Shown here one piece after another: positions 26,873 to 35,938 of a DNA stretch of 63,336 nucleotides. A program made the position numbers and the translations under genes. Source of the DNA: Fidelibacterota bacterium (GTDB lineage: Bacteria; Fidelibacterota; UBA8477; JABMPR01); assembly GCA_021734255.1 (NCBI GenBank), contig JAIPJM010000014.1, positions 1 to 63,336 on the forward strand, in the 5' to 3' direction. Each line of letters starts with the position of its first letter. The stretch's first letter is position 1. The notes beneath the pieces were generated by a model. The model was not told where the DNA came from, did not search any database, and saw nothing but the letters and a program-made list of their open reading frames with translations.

Positions 26873-27340
26873 ATGTCGGTCAAGGTGGTGAGGGCAACAA
26901 GGGAAGCCTTTCAGGCTTATGGCAAATTCGTCACACTGGATGAATCTACCGTCACTTCTGAAGGCGATAACTATGTATTCTGGTCTGATATCGCCTCCTA
27001 TGAGATCAAGGGTGAAACTGAAGTTGGCATTTGCCAAGTTTTCAGGGATGATCCGCTCACAGTAGACACTCTCGAGCGACATGAGCGGACACCTGAAGTT
27101 CTCATTCCCATCGATGGTTCGTTCATATTGCCACTCAAACTTGACGGTGATGGTAATTCAGTGCAAGCATTCGAGGTTGCGGTAGGTGAGGCTGTGGTGA
27201 TTAACGAGGGGGTGTGGCACGGTGCTTGTGTCCCCCTCAGCGGGAAGGCATGCTCCTACTTCGTCATCTTCAAGCGCGGAACTCCTGATAGCGATGTCCA
27301 GAAACAAACCACGACGCCAGTAGAGATATTCTCTAGATGA
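26873..27340 (+). CDS. Ureidoglycolate-lyase-like cupin protein
   Basis: 155 residues, resembling the AllA/ureidoglycolate lyase fold (a cupin-like barrel): VDTLERHERTPEVLIPIDGSF near the middle and VVINEGVWHGACVPL later match the ErH...E...P and gvWH segments of that family. True AllA cleaves ureidoglycolate in purine catabolism. In a glycan locus, a related isomerase or lyase acting on a sugar acid or keto-sugar seems more likely. It begins 4 bases after the GH39-like gene and is followed by another hydrolase. The family match is from pattern recognition only. Confidence 0.65.
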   Translation: MSVKVVRATREAFQAYGKFVTLDESTVTSEGDNYVFWSDIASYEIKGETEVGICQVFRDDPLTVDTLERHERTPEVLIPIDGSFILPLKLDGDGNSVQAFEVAVGEAVVINEGVWHGACVPLSGKACSYFVIFKRGTPDSDVQKQTTTPVEIFSR

Positions 27341-27353
27341 GCTTCTCGAATGA

Positions 27354-29063
27354 ATGGTAATGAACATGTCTAGCGCACAGGGATCAAGTATGGGTAGCCC
27401 CCTGGAAATTCATCCTACTCAGGATGTACAGGGAAAGATCACCTGTTCAATAGCGAGTGGACCGGTTGTCCTCGGGTCCATGTGTACTCAATTTGTACTG
27501 GTCAGAACCCTGGATGCTGTATCAGATCCGAGAGTTCTAACTCCGACGAAGCTGACAGGAGACGAGAGCAACGGGTATACCATTCATTTTGGGGACCGTT
27601 CTGGAAATTGGCATGCTCGTCTCGAAATTATCAGAAAGGCGCATGATCATGAGTTTACGCTTTTGGTCAGTGGACCAGAACCGATCTGGATACAGGAGTG
27701 GTACATCAGTGATCTGGAAGTAGATGATTGGATCGTCCCTGCCCTTGGAGGCCGTATACTATCCAGCAATATGCCAGTGGGTCAACAGGAATCCTACAAG
27801 CATCCATTCTGGTGGAATGCTCAATTTGTGATCGGACAGAAGAGAGACTCTGGCCTGGTTCTACGGAGTGATGATGAAAGTACAAATCTGAAGGTCCTTC
27901 GCATCAAACGCACTTTAAATGGCTTTGAGTTGGGCTATGGTTTCGAAGCAAGCAACCCCACTACCAACGAACCACTAAGCTGTAGCTGGAGTTTATCTGA
28001 GTTCCAGGGTGATTGGAGAGTCCCTGTTCAGCAACACAAGACGTGGTTGAATAGCGTTCGTCCTCACTGCGTGACACAAGGGCAGGGTAAGCCTGTTTCC
28101 TGGATCAAAGATATTGATTTTATTCTAGAAATTTGGGGTGCAAATCGCAATGCTGATACACCCTTCCATACGTTTAAAGAGATGGAAGAGCGGATTAGTG
28201 ATTTTGCTAAACTCCACTCGCCGTCTACCACCTTGCTATACCTTCCTGGCTACGCTAATAATGGAATCGATTCATTAGCACCTGACTACTCTCCCAGTAC
28301 CCAGTGTGGGGGTGAAGCTGGATTTGCGCACCTGGTGAAGCTTGCACACGAGCTTGGTTATAAGGTGATGATTCACACCAATGTATTGGCACTCACCTTT
28401 CAGCATCCAGAATTTCAAAATCTGAGAGATGTCCAGGTTGTAGATTGCTTTGGGCGTAAGCAGACCTGGGGAATGGATATTGATGGGGACTGGCTACCTG
28501 AACCATTCTTTGCATATGCTAATCCAGGATACGCTAAATGGGGCGATCTCATGGAACGGGTCCTGCGGTCCTTGATAAAAAAATATGCATTGGACGCCGT
28601 TTTCCTCGATCAGACCCTCCTCGCATTCAATACACCCGGGCAACCAGATTTTCTCAAAGGAATGGCTACCCATGTACAGCGTTTGCGCGAGAGTTTTCCA
28701 GGTGTTCTGTTTGGTGGTGAAGGCATCCATGATCATATCGCTCAAGAATTGATCTTGGCTCAGATTCATGGCATCGACGGCATCCCCGGGATTCATGGAT
28801 CAGATAGCGCAGAGGAATGGTGTAAAGCCCACCCTGTATTGGTAGAGACCTTTCGGCCGGAGTCGATGATCGTACCCCATCTATTGACTCGGCACCCATC
28901 GCATCCAGATTTCATGCGCCAGGACGAAATTTACGACTTCCTAAATATAATGCCGATGCTAGCACTATATGACCGCTCACAAGCCATATATGAACCAGGT
29001 GTCAAAAGGCTTCTTGATCGATCCAAACTTTTTGAGGGGGGAGACTTAGATGAGAACAGTTAG
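27354..29063 (+). CDS. Putative TIM-barrel glycoside hydrolase (clan GH-D-like or DUF6259-like)
   Basis: A 569-residue protein without signal peptide. An N-terminal beta-sandwich (about 1-245) is followed by a TIM barrel with LGYKVMIHTN, LDAVFLDQTLLAF (candidate nucleophile Asp419) and LFGGEGIHD (candidate acid Glu456). This order resembles alpha-galactosidase-like and GH31-like enzymes, or the DUF6259 group. The family is not certain. Several ATGs cluster at the start (27354, 27360, 27366) without a clear ribosome site. The gene overlaps the following oxidoreductase by 14 bases, indicating coupled expression, so its product may supply or receive that enzyme's substrate. Confidence 0.68.
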   Translation: MVMNMSSAQGSSMGSPLEIHPTQDVQGKITCSIASGPVVLGSMCTQFVLVRTLDAVSDPRVLTPTKLTGDESNGYTIHFGDRSGNWHARLEIIRKAHDHEFTLLVSGPEPIWIQEWYISDLEVDDWIVPALGGRILSSNMPVGQQESYKHPFWWNAQFVIGQKRDSGLVLRSDDESTNLKVLRIKRTLNGFELGYGFEASNPTTNEPLSCSWSLSEFQGDWRVPVQQHKTWLNSVRPHCVTQGQGKPVSWIKDIDFILEIWGANRNADTPFHTFKEMEERISDFAKLHSPSTTLLYLPGYANNGIDSLAPDYSPSTQCGGEAGFAHLVKLAHELGYKVMIHTNVLALTFQHPEFQNLRDVQVVDCFGRKQTWGMDIDGDWLPEPFFAYANPGYAKWGDLMERVLRSLIKKYALDAVFLDQTLLAFNTPGQPDFLKGMATHVQRLRESFPGVLFGGEGIHDHIAQELILAQIHGIDGIPGIHGSDSAEEWCKAHPVLVETFRPESMIVPHLLTRHPSHPDFMRQDEIYDFLNIMPMLALYDRSQAIYEPGVKRLLDRSKLFEGGDLDENS

Positions 29064-30207
29064 GACAGCTATTATTGGGTCGGGATTTATGGGGTCCGCT
29101 CACCTTGAGGCGTTACTGCGCACACCTGGCGTCGTGGTGCAGGGAATCGCGTCTGATGATTTAGAGAGAGCGAATGAACTGGCCGATAATTTCGCAATTC
29201 CCACAGTTGTCAATGATTGGGAGGAATTGCTCCAACAAGCAGATATTGAGGCCATTCACAATTGCACTCCAAATCATTTGCATCACAAGATTAATCTGGC
29301 TGCTATTAAAAGCGGAAAACACATTTTATCCGAGAAACCCCTCACGCTTACATCCAATGAATCTCTAGAGTTAATCAGAGCACTGGATGGCTCAGGAGTG
29401 GTCAATGCCATGAACTACAATTACCGTATGTATCCGCTCATCCAGGAGGCTCGAATCCGGGTCAAGAATGGTGATTTGGGTGAATTGTTCCTTGTCCATG
29501 GTAACTATTTGCAGGATTGGTTGCTTTACAACACAGATTACAATTGGCGCTTGGAGACCGAGCGGGGAGGTTCATCCAGAGCAATGGCTGATATTGGCAC
29601 CCACTGGTGTGACCTGTTACAATTCATCACCGATAAAAAAATCAGAAGTGTGAATGCAAACCTTAGAACCATCCACAAGACACGATATAAACCAAGTGGT
29701 GACGTACAGACCTTTCATCAGGACTCCCAGCAAGAGACAGACTCAGTGGAAATCGGAACTGAAGATTTGGGGCATATTCATCTCGAATTCGAGGGTGGCT
29801 TAAGTGGAAGTCTGGTTGTTTCACAGGTCAGTAGTGGACGCAAGAACCACTTAAGCTTTGAGATTTCCGGTGGAAAGTCCTCCTTAAGCTGGAATCAGGA
29901 GGAGCCCAATTCGCTCTGGATCGGCCACCGCGACCAACCAAATCAGATTTTAGCCAAGGATCCGGGGCTCCTGGAAGCTGAAGCTGCTGAGTATGCCCAT
30001 TTCCCGGGCGGACATCCAGAGGGATATCCTGAGGGTCCACTCAATCTATTTAATAAATTTTATAGCTTCATTAGAAGTGGGGAGGATCCTGGGGATATCG
30101 CTCTTCCATTTCCAAATTTTTATGATGGACACAGAGAGAACCTAATCGTGGACGCTATTCTCAAGAGTAATAAACAGCGTCAGTGGATCAAGGTTGATGC
30201 AAATTAA
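29050..30207 (+). CDS. Gfo/Idh/MocA-family oxidoreductase
   Basis: A 385-residue NAD(P)-dependent oxidoreductase. The Rossmann fold begins at IIGSGFMGSAHLEAL, the EKP motif is present (LSEKPLTLT), and the C-terminal catalytic segment reads MADIGTHWCDLLQF with the conserved Asp and His. Members oxidise a sugar or inositol hydroxyl or reduce a keto group, often making 3-keto sugars. A strong GGGGGGAG site fits ATG 29050 inside the end of the preceding gene. The next gene is a sugar isomerase/epimerase 14 bases away, a pairing known from oxidative glycoside-cleavage and inositol pathways. Confidence 0.93.
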   Translation: MRTVRTAIIGSGFMGSAHLEALLRTPGVVVQGIASDDLERANELADNFAIPTVVNDWEELLQQADIEAIHNCTPNHLHHKINLAAIKSGKHILSEKPLTLTSNESLELIRALDGSGVVNAMNYNYRMYPLIQEARIRVKNGDLGELFLVHGNYLQDWLLYNTDYNWRLETERGGSSRAMADIGTHWCDLLQFITDKKIRSVNANLRTIHKTRYKPSGDVQTFHQDSQQETDSVEIGTEDLGHIHLEFEGGLSGSLVVSQVSSGRKNHLSFEISGGKSSLSWNQEEPNSLWIGHRDQPNQILAKDPGLLEAEAAEYAHFPGGHPEGYPEGPLNLFNKFYSFIRSGEDPGDIALPFPNFYDGHRENLIVDAILKSNKQRQWIKVDAN

Positions 30208-30220
30208 GAGGAATGATTAA

Positions 30221-31147
30221 ATGAAAATTGGCTTTTTAACGGCCTGTTTGCCGGATGTACCCCTTGCAGAATTAGTTAAGTGGGCTTCGAAAACCGGGTT
30301 CAGCGCACTCGAACTAGCTGCTTGGCCAGTGGAATCTGACCGCGATTATCAAGCAAAACAAATCGATGCGGCAAAGATGACAGCAGGCAGAGCAGAAGAG
30401 ATTAAGGGTCTTTTTGATGAAGCTGGACTGGCAATGTCAGCAATGGCCTATTATGATAATAATCTTCATCCTGATCTAGAACTGCGCAAAAAGAATCTTG
30501 CTCATCTAAAGCATGTGATCAAAGCTGCTCAGTTGCTGGGTGTTGAACTGGTTGGGACTTTTGTAGGATCACGACCAGACAAGTCGCCGACGGAGAACAT
30601 GAAGGAATTTGGCCTGGTGTTTCGCGATTTAGTCAAATATGCTGAAGACCATAATGTAAAGTTGATGATCGAAAACTGCCCGATGGAGAATTGGGTTCAG
30701 TTCGGCCTCCCCGGTAACTTTGCATACAGCCCAGAGCTGTGGAATGCAATGTTTGAGGAAGTCCCTTCCGAAAATTTTGGTTTGAACTTCGATCCATCAC
30801 ACCTTTACTGGTTGGGGATTGACCATATTCAGGCCATCCATGATTTTGCACCACGGATCTTCCATGCCCATGCCAAAGATACAGAAATGCTAGCGGGAGG
30901 AACCTATGAATATGGTTTATTTGGTCGGCAGGTCGATCCTATTCCCTGGAAATCAGGATGGTGGCGTTATCGGATGCCTGGTTGGGGAGAGATTAATTGG
31001 CAGAAATTTATTTCGGCTCTCCAGGAGAATGGCTATGACGGCATCCTTTCCATAGAACATGAAGACCCGCTTTGGGAAGGATCTGAAGAACGTGTATTCG
31101 GAGGATTGAAGCTAGGACTTAACCACCTGAATCAATTCGTCATCTAG
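30221..31147 (+). CDS. Sugar phosphate isomerase/epimerase (xylose-isomerase-like TIM barrel)
   Basis: 308 residues of the AP-endonuclease-2/xylose-isomerase-like superfamily. Metal-binding positions are visible in order: Glu in LMIENCPME, Asp and His in NFDPSHLYWLG, His in FHAHAKDTE, and Glu in LSIEHEDPLW. The family includes epimerases, isomerases, dehydratases and keto-glycoside lyases. It follows a Gfo/Idh/MocA oxidoreductase with AGAGGA before the ATG, so both probably act on the same sugar, the first making a keto-sugar and this one isomerising or eliminating. Exact reaction unknown. Confidence 0.9.
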   Translation: MKIGFLTACLPDVPLAELVKWASKTGFSALELAAWPVESDRDYQAKQIDAAKMTAGRAEEIKGLFDEAGLAMSAMAYYDNNLHPDLELRKKNLAHLKHVIKAAQLLGVELVGTFVGSRPDKSPTENMKEFGLVFRDLVKYAEDHNVKLMIENCPMENWVQFGLPGNFAYSPELWNAMFEEVPSENFGLNFDPSHLYWLGIDHIQAIHDFAPRIFHAHAKDTEMLAGGTYEYGLFGRQVDPIPWKSGWWRYRMPGWGEINWQKFISALQENGYDGILSIEHEDPLWEGSEERVFGGLKLGLNHLNQFVI

Positions 31148-31173
31148 TCTCTAAAAAACAGGAACCATATCGA

Positions 31174-33300
31174 ATGAAGGCATTGCTGAAAGATACTTAT
31201 ATACCCTTTGGATCTCAATATTACCGGGCTCCATCACCTTCGAGTGAAGATTGGGCTCATGATATGCAATGTATGTCTGAACTCGGATTCAACACCGTAA
31301 AATTTTGGGTGCAATGGAGATGGAATCAGCCCACTGAGGATCAGTATGATTTTTCTGATATTGATGAACTCATGGATCTCGCTGCTGAAAATGATCTAAA
31401 GGTGATGCTGAATACGATCATTGATGTAGCACCAGCATGGATATATGCAAAATACCCGGACGCATCGATGGTAACGCGTGATGGTGTGAGGATTGGACCA
31501 CAAACGCAGCCTCATCGGCAGATAGGAGGTCTTGGATATTGCTTCAATCACCAGGGTGTAAGAAAGCATATGGAAAACTTTCTACATGAAACCATAATGC
31601 GTTATACCAATCATCCCGCTCTGGAGATCTGGAATGTTGGCTCAGAACCTGAATTGACTTCAAGTATGGCAGAAATGAGAGAATACGCCAATGATCACCA
31701 GAAAATGGGTCAGATGCTATGCTATTGCAGTAATTGTCAGACGGCTTTCAAAGCCTGGATTACTGATAAATATGTCGAAATCAATCGACTGAATATCAAA
31801 TGGAATCGTAATTATTCATCCTTTGAGGAGGTTGAAATACCGAGAACCAGAAACACATTTAACGACATGATCGATTGGCGAATGTTCTTTGTTCACACGC
31901 TAGGTGAGAATGTCAAACAGCGATTTAAAATAGCTAAGACAGAGGATCAGGGACGTCACCCTCTCATGTGTCACCATGTCTTCATTCAAGGGTTTCCGCT
32001 TACCTCCACCGCGAATGATCCATGGAATGTCGCTCAGTATGGTGATCTTCATGGATTCACACAGATGGATGACATGATGATGATTGACGTCCTTCGGTCC
32101 TCAGCCGGGGATAAACCAGTAATTTCAGCAGAAATGCTCATGCTACCAGGGTATACGCTGGACCTTCCCGACCCAGTTTCTGAAGATGATATTAAGCGAT
32201 TTATCTTTAGCGGAGTAGCCGGCAATCTTAAGGGGTTCATCTTTTGGCAATATCGCCCAGAGCTATTAGGCCGGGAAGCTCCAACTTGGGGTCTTTCTGG
32301 ATTAGCAGGTGAGTCCACACCCACCCTGGATCAATTCGCAAGTTGTGGTTCTGTGCTCCAAGACAACGCTGAACTTATCTTGGGTGCAAAACCTCAAAAA
32401 GCTGGTGCGGCTCTCTTATACCACCCGGAGAACCAGATCTTTGGCTGGGCCAGCACAGGAGCAGAGAATACTGTCACAGATTCACTCCTGGGTGCCCATC
32501 GTGCGCTCTACGAATCCAACCATCAGATAGATATCATTCATCCAAATCACCTTAGCATGGAACAGTTGGAGTCATATCAAATTCTCATCCTGCCCTTTCC
32601 CTATGTACTTGGTGACAAACTCGCACAGTTAATCAAAGAATGGGTCAAAGCAGGAGGTACGCTTCTAGCTGAAGCATATTTTGGAGGATGGGATATTGAA
32701 AAGGGGAAGCATGCCAGTGAGGTCCCTGCTTATGGGTTTGCTGAAGTCTTCGGGGTTAAGCATAATTTTGCGGTTCCAGTAAAAAATGCGGTAAAAATCA
32801 ATCTGGGAGGCGAGCCTGCGATCCAATCTCTATACGGTTCCCTCGTGAGAGAAAATATTGAACTGATTGGAGCGGAGGTCATTGGAACTTTTGAGGATGA
32901 CACGCCAGCGATAACGAGAAGTCAGTACGGTCAGGGTGTCGCAATTTATTGTGCGACGTATCTATTTCTGGGGGCTCACCGTGAGGCTGAATGGAGTAAT
33001 AAGATAATTGTCCAGACTTTTCTCCCAGCTGCGAGAAATTATCGACCCATCACGATCGACTCAATTGGAGATATTCGGGTGGATCTGTTGGAGACTGACG
33101 AATCAGGTTGCATGTTGATTGTTCAAAACCTCAGGTCCAAAGCTGTGACCGGTACAATCTCTCTGAGTAAGTCACCAGCAGGGGTTTGGGTTGAAGGCTT
33201 CACTGGTGAAAAACTCCCCATCCTTGAAAGTGAACAGGGAAGCACCACTATCAAAGTAGATCTCACGAGCCAGCAAGTAAAAGTGTACACTGCAAAATAG
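31174..33300 (+). CDS. Beta-galactosidase-like GH42 enzyme
   Basis: A 708-residue GH42-type enzyme with the usual three-part build: TIM barrel (1-380), glutamine-amidotransferase-like trimerisation domain (about 390-600, ILILPFPYVLGDKL) and a small beta domain. The barrel has the GH42 zinc-site Cys cluster (C183, C185, C188 in CYCSNCQTAFKAWI), an acid/base Glu about 158 (EIWNVGSEPE, an unusual spelling of the normal WN-E segment) and nucleophile Glu about 320 (VISAEMLMLPG). No signal peptide, so it would act in the cytoplasm on imported beta-galactosides or alpha-L-arabinopyranosides. The MFS gene starts one base after its stop. Confidence 0.88.
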   Translation: MKALLKDTYIPFGSQYYRAPSPSSEDWAHDMQCMSELGFNTVKFWVQWRWNQPTEDQYDFSDIDELMDLAAENDLKVMLNTIIDVAPAWIYAKYPDASMVTRDGVRIGPQTQPHRQIGGLGYCFNHQGVRKHMENFLHETIMRYTNHPALEIWNVGSEPELTSSMAEMREYANDHQKMGQMLCYCSNCQTAFKAWITDKYVEINRLNIKWNRNYSSFEEVEIPRTRNTFNDMIDWRMFFVHTLGENVKQRFKIAKTEDQGRHPLMCHHVFIQGFPLTSTANDPWNVAQYGDLHGFTQMDDMMMIDVLRSSAGDKPVISAEMLMLPGYTLDLPDPVSEDDIKRFIFSGVAGNLKGFIFWQYRPELLGREAPTWGLSGLAGESTPTLDQFASCGSVLQDNAELILGAKPQKAGAALLYHPENQIFGWASTGAENTVTDSLLGAHRALYESNHQIDIIHPNHLSMEQLESYQILILPFPYVLGDKLAQLIKEWVKAGGTLLAEAYFGGWDIEKGKHASEVPAYGFAEVFGVKHNFAVPVKNAVKINLGGEPAIQSLYGSLVRENIELIGAEVIGTFEDDTPAITRSQYGQGVAIYCATYLFLGAHREAEWSNKIIVQTFLPAARNYRPITIDSIGDIRVDLLETDESGCMLIVQNLRSKAVTGTISLSKSPAGVWVEGFTGEKLPILESEQGSTTIKVDLTSQQVKVYTAK

Positions 33301-33301
33301 T

Positions 33302-34558
33302 ATGAAGGTCCTACCTGCAGTTAAAACTGATCGATGGAATTTTATTGCGAACTGGGTTGATGGAAGTCTGTATGCATTTGCATTAAGTCTGGCATCAATA
33401 TCCACGGTCATTCCATTGTTCATTCGAGAATTAGGTGGAGGAGGCACTGCTCTGGTGCTTGTCCCTGCTCTTTGGTATCTGGGAAATAACATCCCTCAGG
33501 TTCTGGTTGCTGGTATAGTCACGGCAAAACAAGATGTGAAAGCTTATGTGCTTGTAACAGCAGCTGTACAGCGGATTCCCTGGGTTATCATGGCCCTGGT
33601 GACTTTTCTGCTCATTCCTGTGGTACCCGGAATTGTAGCGATAATCATCACACTCATCGGTGTTTTGCTTCTTGCTATAGCCAGCAGCATCAATATGCCA
33701 GGCTGGTTCGAATTGGTCTCCAAGATAACACCAAGACATTATCGGGGTCGACTTTTTGCGTATAGGGCACTCACTGGCGCGATTTTAGGGGTGCTTGGTG
33801 GATTACTGGTCAGTTACGTCCTGGATTTCATACCATTCCCGCAGAACTATGGAACACTCTTCCTGCTGGCATTTCTTGTTACCTGCCTCTCATACCTGGC
33901 ACTCTGCTTTCTGAAAGAGCCCACTGGAGGGCACGCAGGACAGAGGGCAACGCTCCTGGAATCAAGGAATAAGATGTTATCGATAATCCGGGAGAATAAA
34001 AATTTTAGAAATTTCCTCATCGCTGATGCTCTCATGATACTGGTGCTCCTTGCTGATGGGTTTTTCGCGGTGCACGCTGTTGAGAAATTTCAGTTAAGTG
34101 CAGGGTATGGAGGACGTTTTACAATAGTGATGATGTTGAGTATGGTCCTCGGCAATCTCTTTTATGGCCACATTGCTGATAACCAGGGCCATCGTATCAA
34201 TATTACTCTGGGTGCCTTCACGGCGGCCAGTGCAAGCCTGACAGCTATACTTGCCCCTTCGATTATTCTGTACTATTTGGTGTTTGTGTTTACTGCTGCT
34301 ACCGCGGGTCTTCTCCATACATCACGATTGGCCTTTATTGCTGAATTGGCAAATGAAATGGATAGAGCGCTTTACGTGGCCCTCGCAAATTTGATGACTG
34401 TACCAATTGCCCTTCTTGGTATCGGGGGTGGGTGGGTAACGCGACATTATGGATATGAGGGTCTGTTCGCAATCACAGGACTCACAGCATTGCTCATTGC
34501 GGCATGGATGATCCTGAAGGTCAAAGAACCTCGATTAGGTATTTCTACTTTGGACTAG
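33302..34558 (+). CDS. Major facilitator superfamily transporter
   Basis: A 418-residue inner-membrane protein with about 12 hydrophobic helices and the MFS loop between helices 2 and 3 in degenerate form. GNLFYGHIADNQGHRINI matches the second-half loop motif (G-x3-D-x-x-G-x-R). It is spaced by one base from GH42 and followed directly (no spacer) by a PIG-L gene. It could import a mono- or disaccharide or export a product. The substrate cannot be predicted from sequence. Confidence 0.88.
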   Translation: MKVLPAVKTDRWNFIANWVDGSLYAFALSLASISTVIPLFIRELGGGGTALVLVPALWYLGNNIPQVLVAGIVTAKQDVKAYVLVTAAVQRIPWVIMALVTFLLIPVVPGIVAIIITLIGVLLLAIASSINMPGWFELVSKITPRHYRGRLFAYRALTGAILGVLGGLLVSYVLDFIPFPQNYGTLFLLAFLVTCLSYLALCFLKEPTGGHAGQRATLLESRNKMLSIIRENKNFRNFLIADALMILVLLADGFFAVHAVEKFQLSAGYGGRFTIVMMLSMVLGNLFYGHIADNQGHRINITLGAFTAASASLTAILAPSIILYYLVFVFTAATAGLLHTSRLAFIAELANEMDRALYVALANLMTVPIALLGIGGGWVTRHYGYEGLFAITGLTALLIAAWMILKVKEPRLGISTLD

Positions 34559-35938
34559 ATGAGGAAAAGAATTATGGACACAATCTACAAAGTATTTATC
34601 AGCGCGGTCATCATGGTGAGCAATGGAATTGGGCAGGTGACATTGGAAGCCACTTACCCATTACCTGATGAAAGGTTCAAGACGGACATCTTACTTGTTC
34701 TTGCCCATCCAGATGATGAGACTGCCATCGGGAGCTATCTAGCCAAATTGGTCTTTGATGATGGCAAGCGAGTTTCTGCTGTCTATAGCAATCGTGGTCA
34801 GGGTGGCGGGAACAGTATCGGAGTAGAGCAATCAGAAGCCCTTGGTGCCATACGCGAGATAGAGGTAAGAAGAGCAATGGCCAAATTTGGAGTCACTAAC
34901 CTTTGGTTCTTAGATGGCGATGATACACCAGGGCAGGATGTTTTTCATTCTCTTCATAACCTGAGACATGGTGCCGCACTCGAAAAGCTGGTTCGAATTA
35001 TTCGTCTTACCAGACCTGAGGTGATCATCACCTGGCTTCCACACCATGTCTCGGGAGAAAACCATGGAGATCATCAGGCCAGCGGTGTGCTGGCGGTCGA
35101 AGCCTTCGACCTTGCGGGAAATCCCATTGTTTTTCCAACTCAAACGGCAGTTGCACGTGATAGAATGGATATTCTCAATTTCAATGATGGACTGCGTCCC
35201 TGGCAGACGAAAAAGCTGTATTTCTTTTCTGATAGAGAGACAGGGATAAGCGCCCCAGGACCCGACTTCGATATTAAAACGATCAGCAGGGCTAAAGGGG
35301 TCCCGTACTATGAGTTGGCTGCAAGTTTACATGTGGAACACAAGGTGCAGGGCGAAGTTGCTGTGGTGGGTGCTGATGTACTCAATGAAGCAGATATCCC
35401 TGGTTTCATTGATTGGCTATCCAGATACAATGTGATATTTGGGAAATCACATGTGCGAGCCCAGCCGGTGGATCCAATTTTTTCGGGAATTAATGATGAA
35501 GTACTCGAATTCCAACCAGCAAGCGGGTTCAAAGCCAAAAAACACAGAGGCATTTCCATGGATGCTGGTGGGACCCATGAATTTTATAGGAATTTCATGC
35601 GTGCTCATGATATGGATCATCTTGTCGATTTAGTCGAGCCCGAGATCATGGTTTCCATGGGTAGTTACCTCCACCATCCACTGATCATCAGAAATAACAC
35701 ACGGAAATCGGTCAGGTTTACCCTAAAAGCGCAGGTCCCTGAAGGCTGGAATTTATACTCCGGACAAGGCGAGTATGTTCTCAATCCAGGGGAGCATATG
35801 CCTGTTCAAACCATGATACAATGCCCCTGGGAGGAGCTGGATTCTTCTCTGATCGAGTGGCAACTCTGGGTGGGCGGAAAGCAAATAGCGAATTCTTCAT
35901 TGAAGGTCAAGCTGGTAGAATGGAATTTGCCACAATGA
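34559..35938 (+). CDS. PIG-L/LmbE-family deacetylase, exported
   Basis: A 459-residue protein. The N-terminus looks like a signal peptide (MRKRIMDTIYKVFISAVIMV). The PIG-L zinc site is intact: AHPDDE (residues 49-54) and H169-x-D171-H172 in ENHGDHQASG. The family removes N-acetyl groups from amino sugars. About 200 residues of extra C-terminal sequence include an NEW-like beta-sandwich (HPLIIRNNTRKSVRFTLKA). ATG 34559 follows the MFS stop directly. ATG 34574 has a better ribosome site (GAGGAAAAG) but would lose the basic start of the signal. Its TGA overlaps the next ATG. Confidence 0.9.
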   Translation: MRKRIMDTIYKVFISAVIMVSNGIGQVTLEATYPLPDERFKTDILLVLAHPDDETAIGSYLAKLVFDDGKRVSAVYSNRGQGGGNSIGVEQSEALGAIREIEVRRAMAKFGVTNLWFLDGDDTPGQDVFHSLHNLRHGAALEKLVRIIRLTRPEVIITWLPHHVSGENHGDHQASGVLAVEAFDLAGNPIVFPTQTAVARDRMDILNFNDGLRPWQTKKLYFFSDRETGISAPGPDFDIKTISRAKGVPYYELAASLHVEHKVQGEVAVVGADVLNEADIPGFIDWLSRYNVIFGKSHVRAQPVDPIFSGINDEVLEFQPASGFKAKKHRGISMDAGGTHEFYRNFMRAHDMDHLVDLVEPEIMVSMGSYLHHPLIIRNNTRKSVRFTLKAQVPEGWNLYSGQGEYVLNPGEHMPVQTMIQCPWEELDSSLIEWQLWVGGKQIANSSLKVKLVEWNLPQ

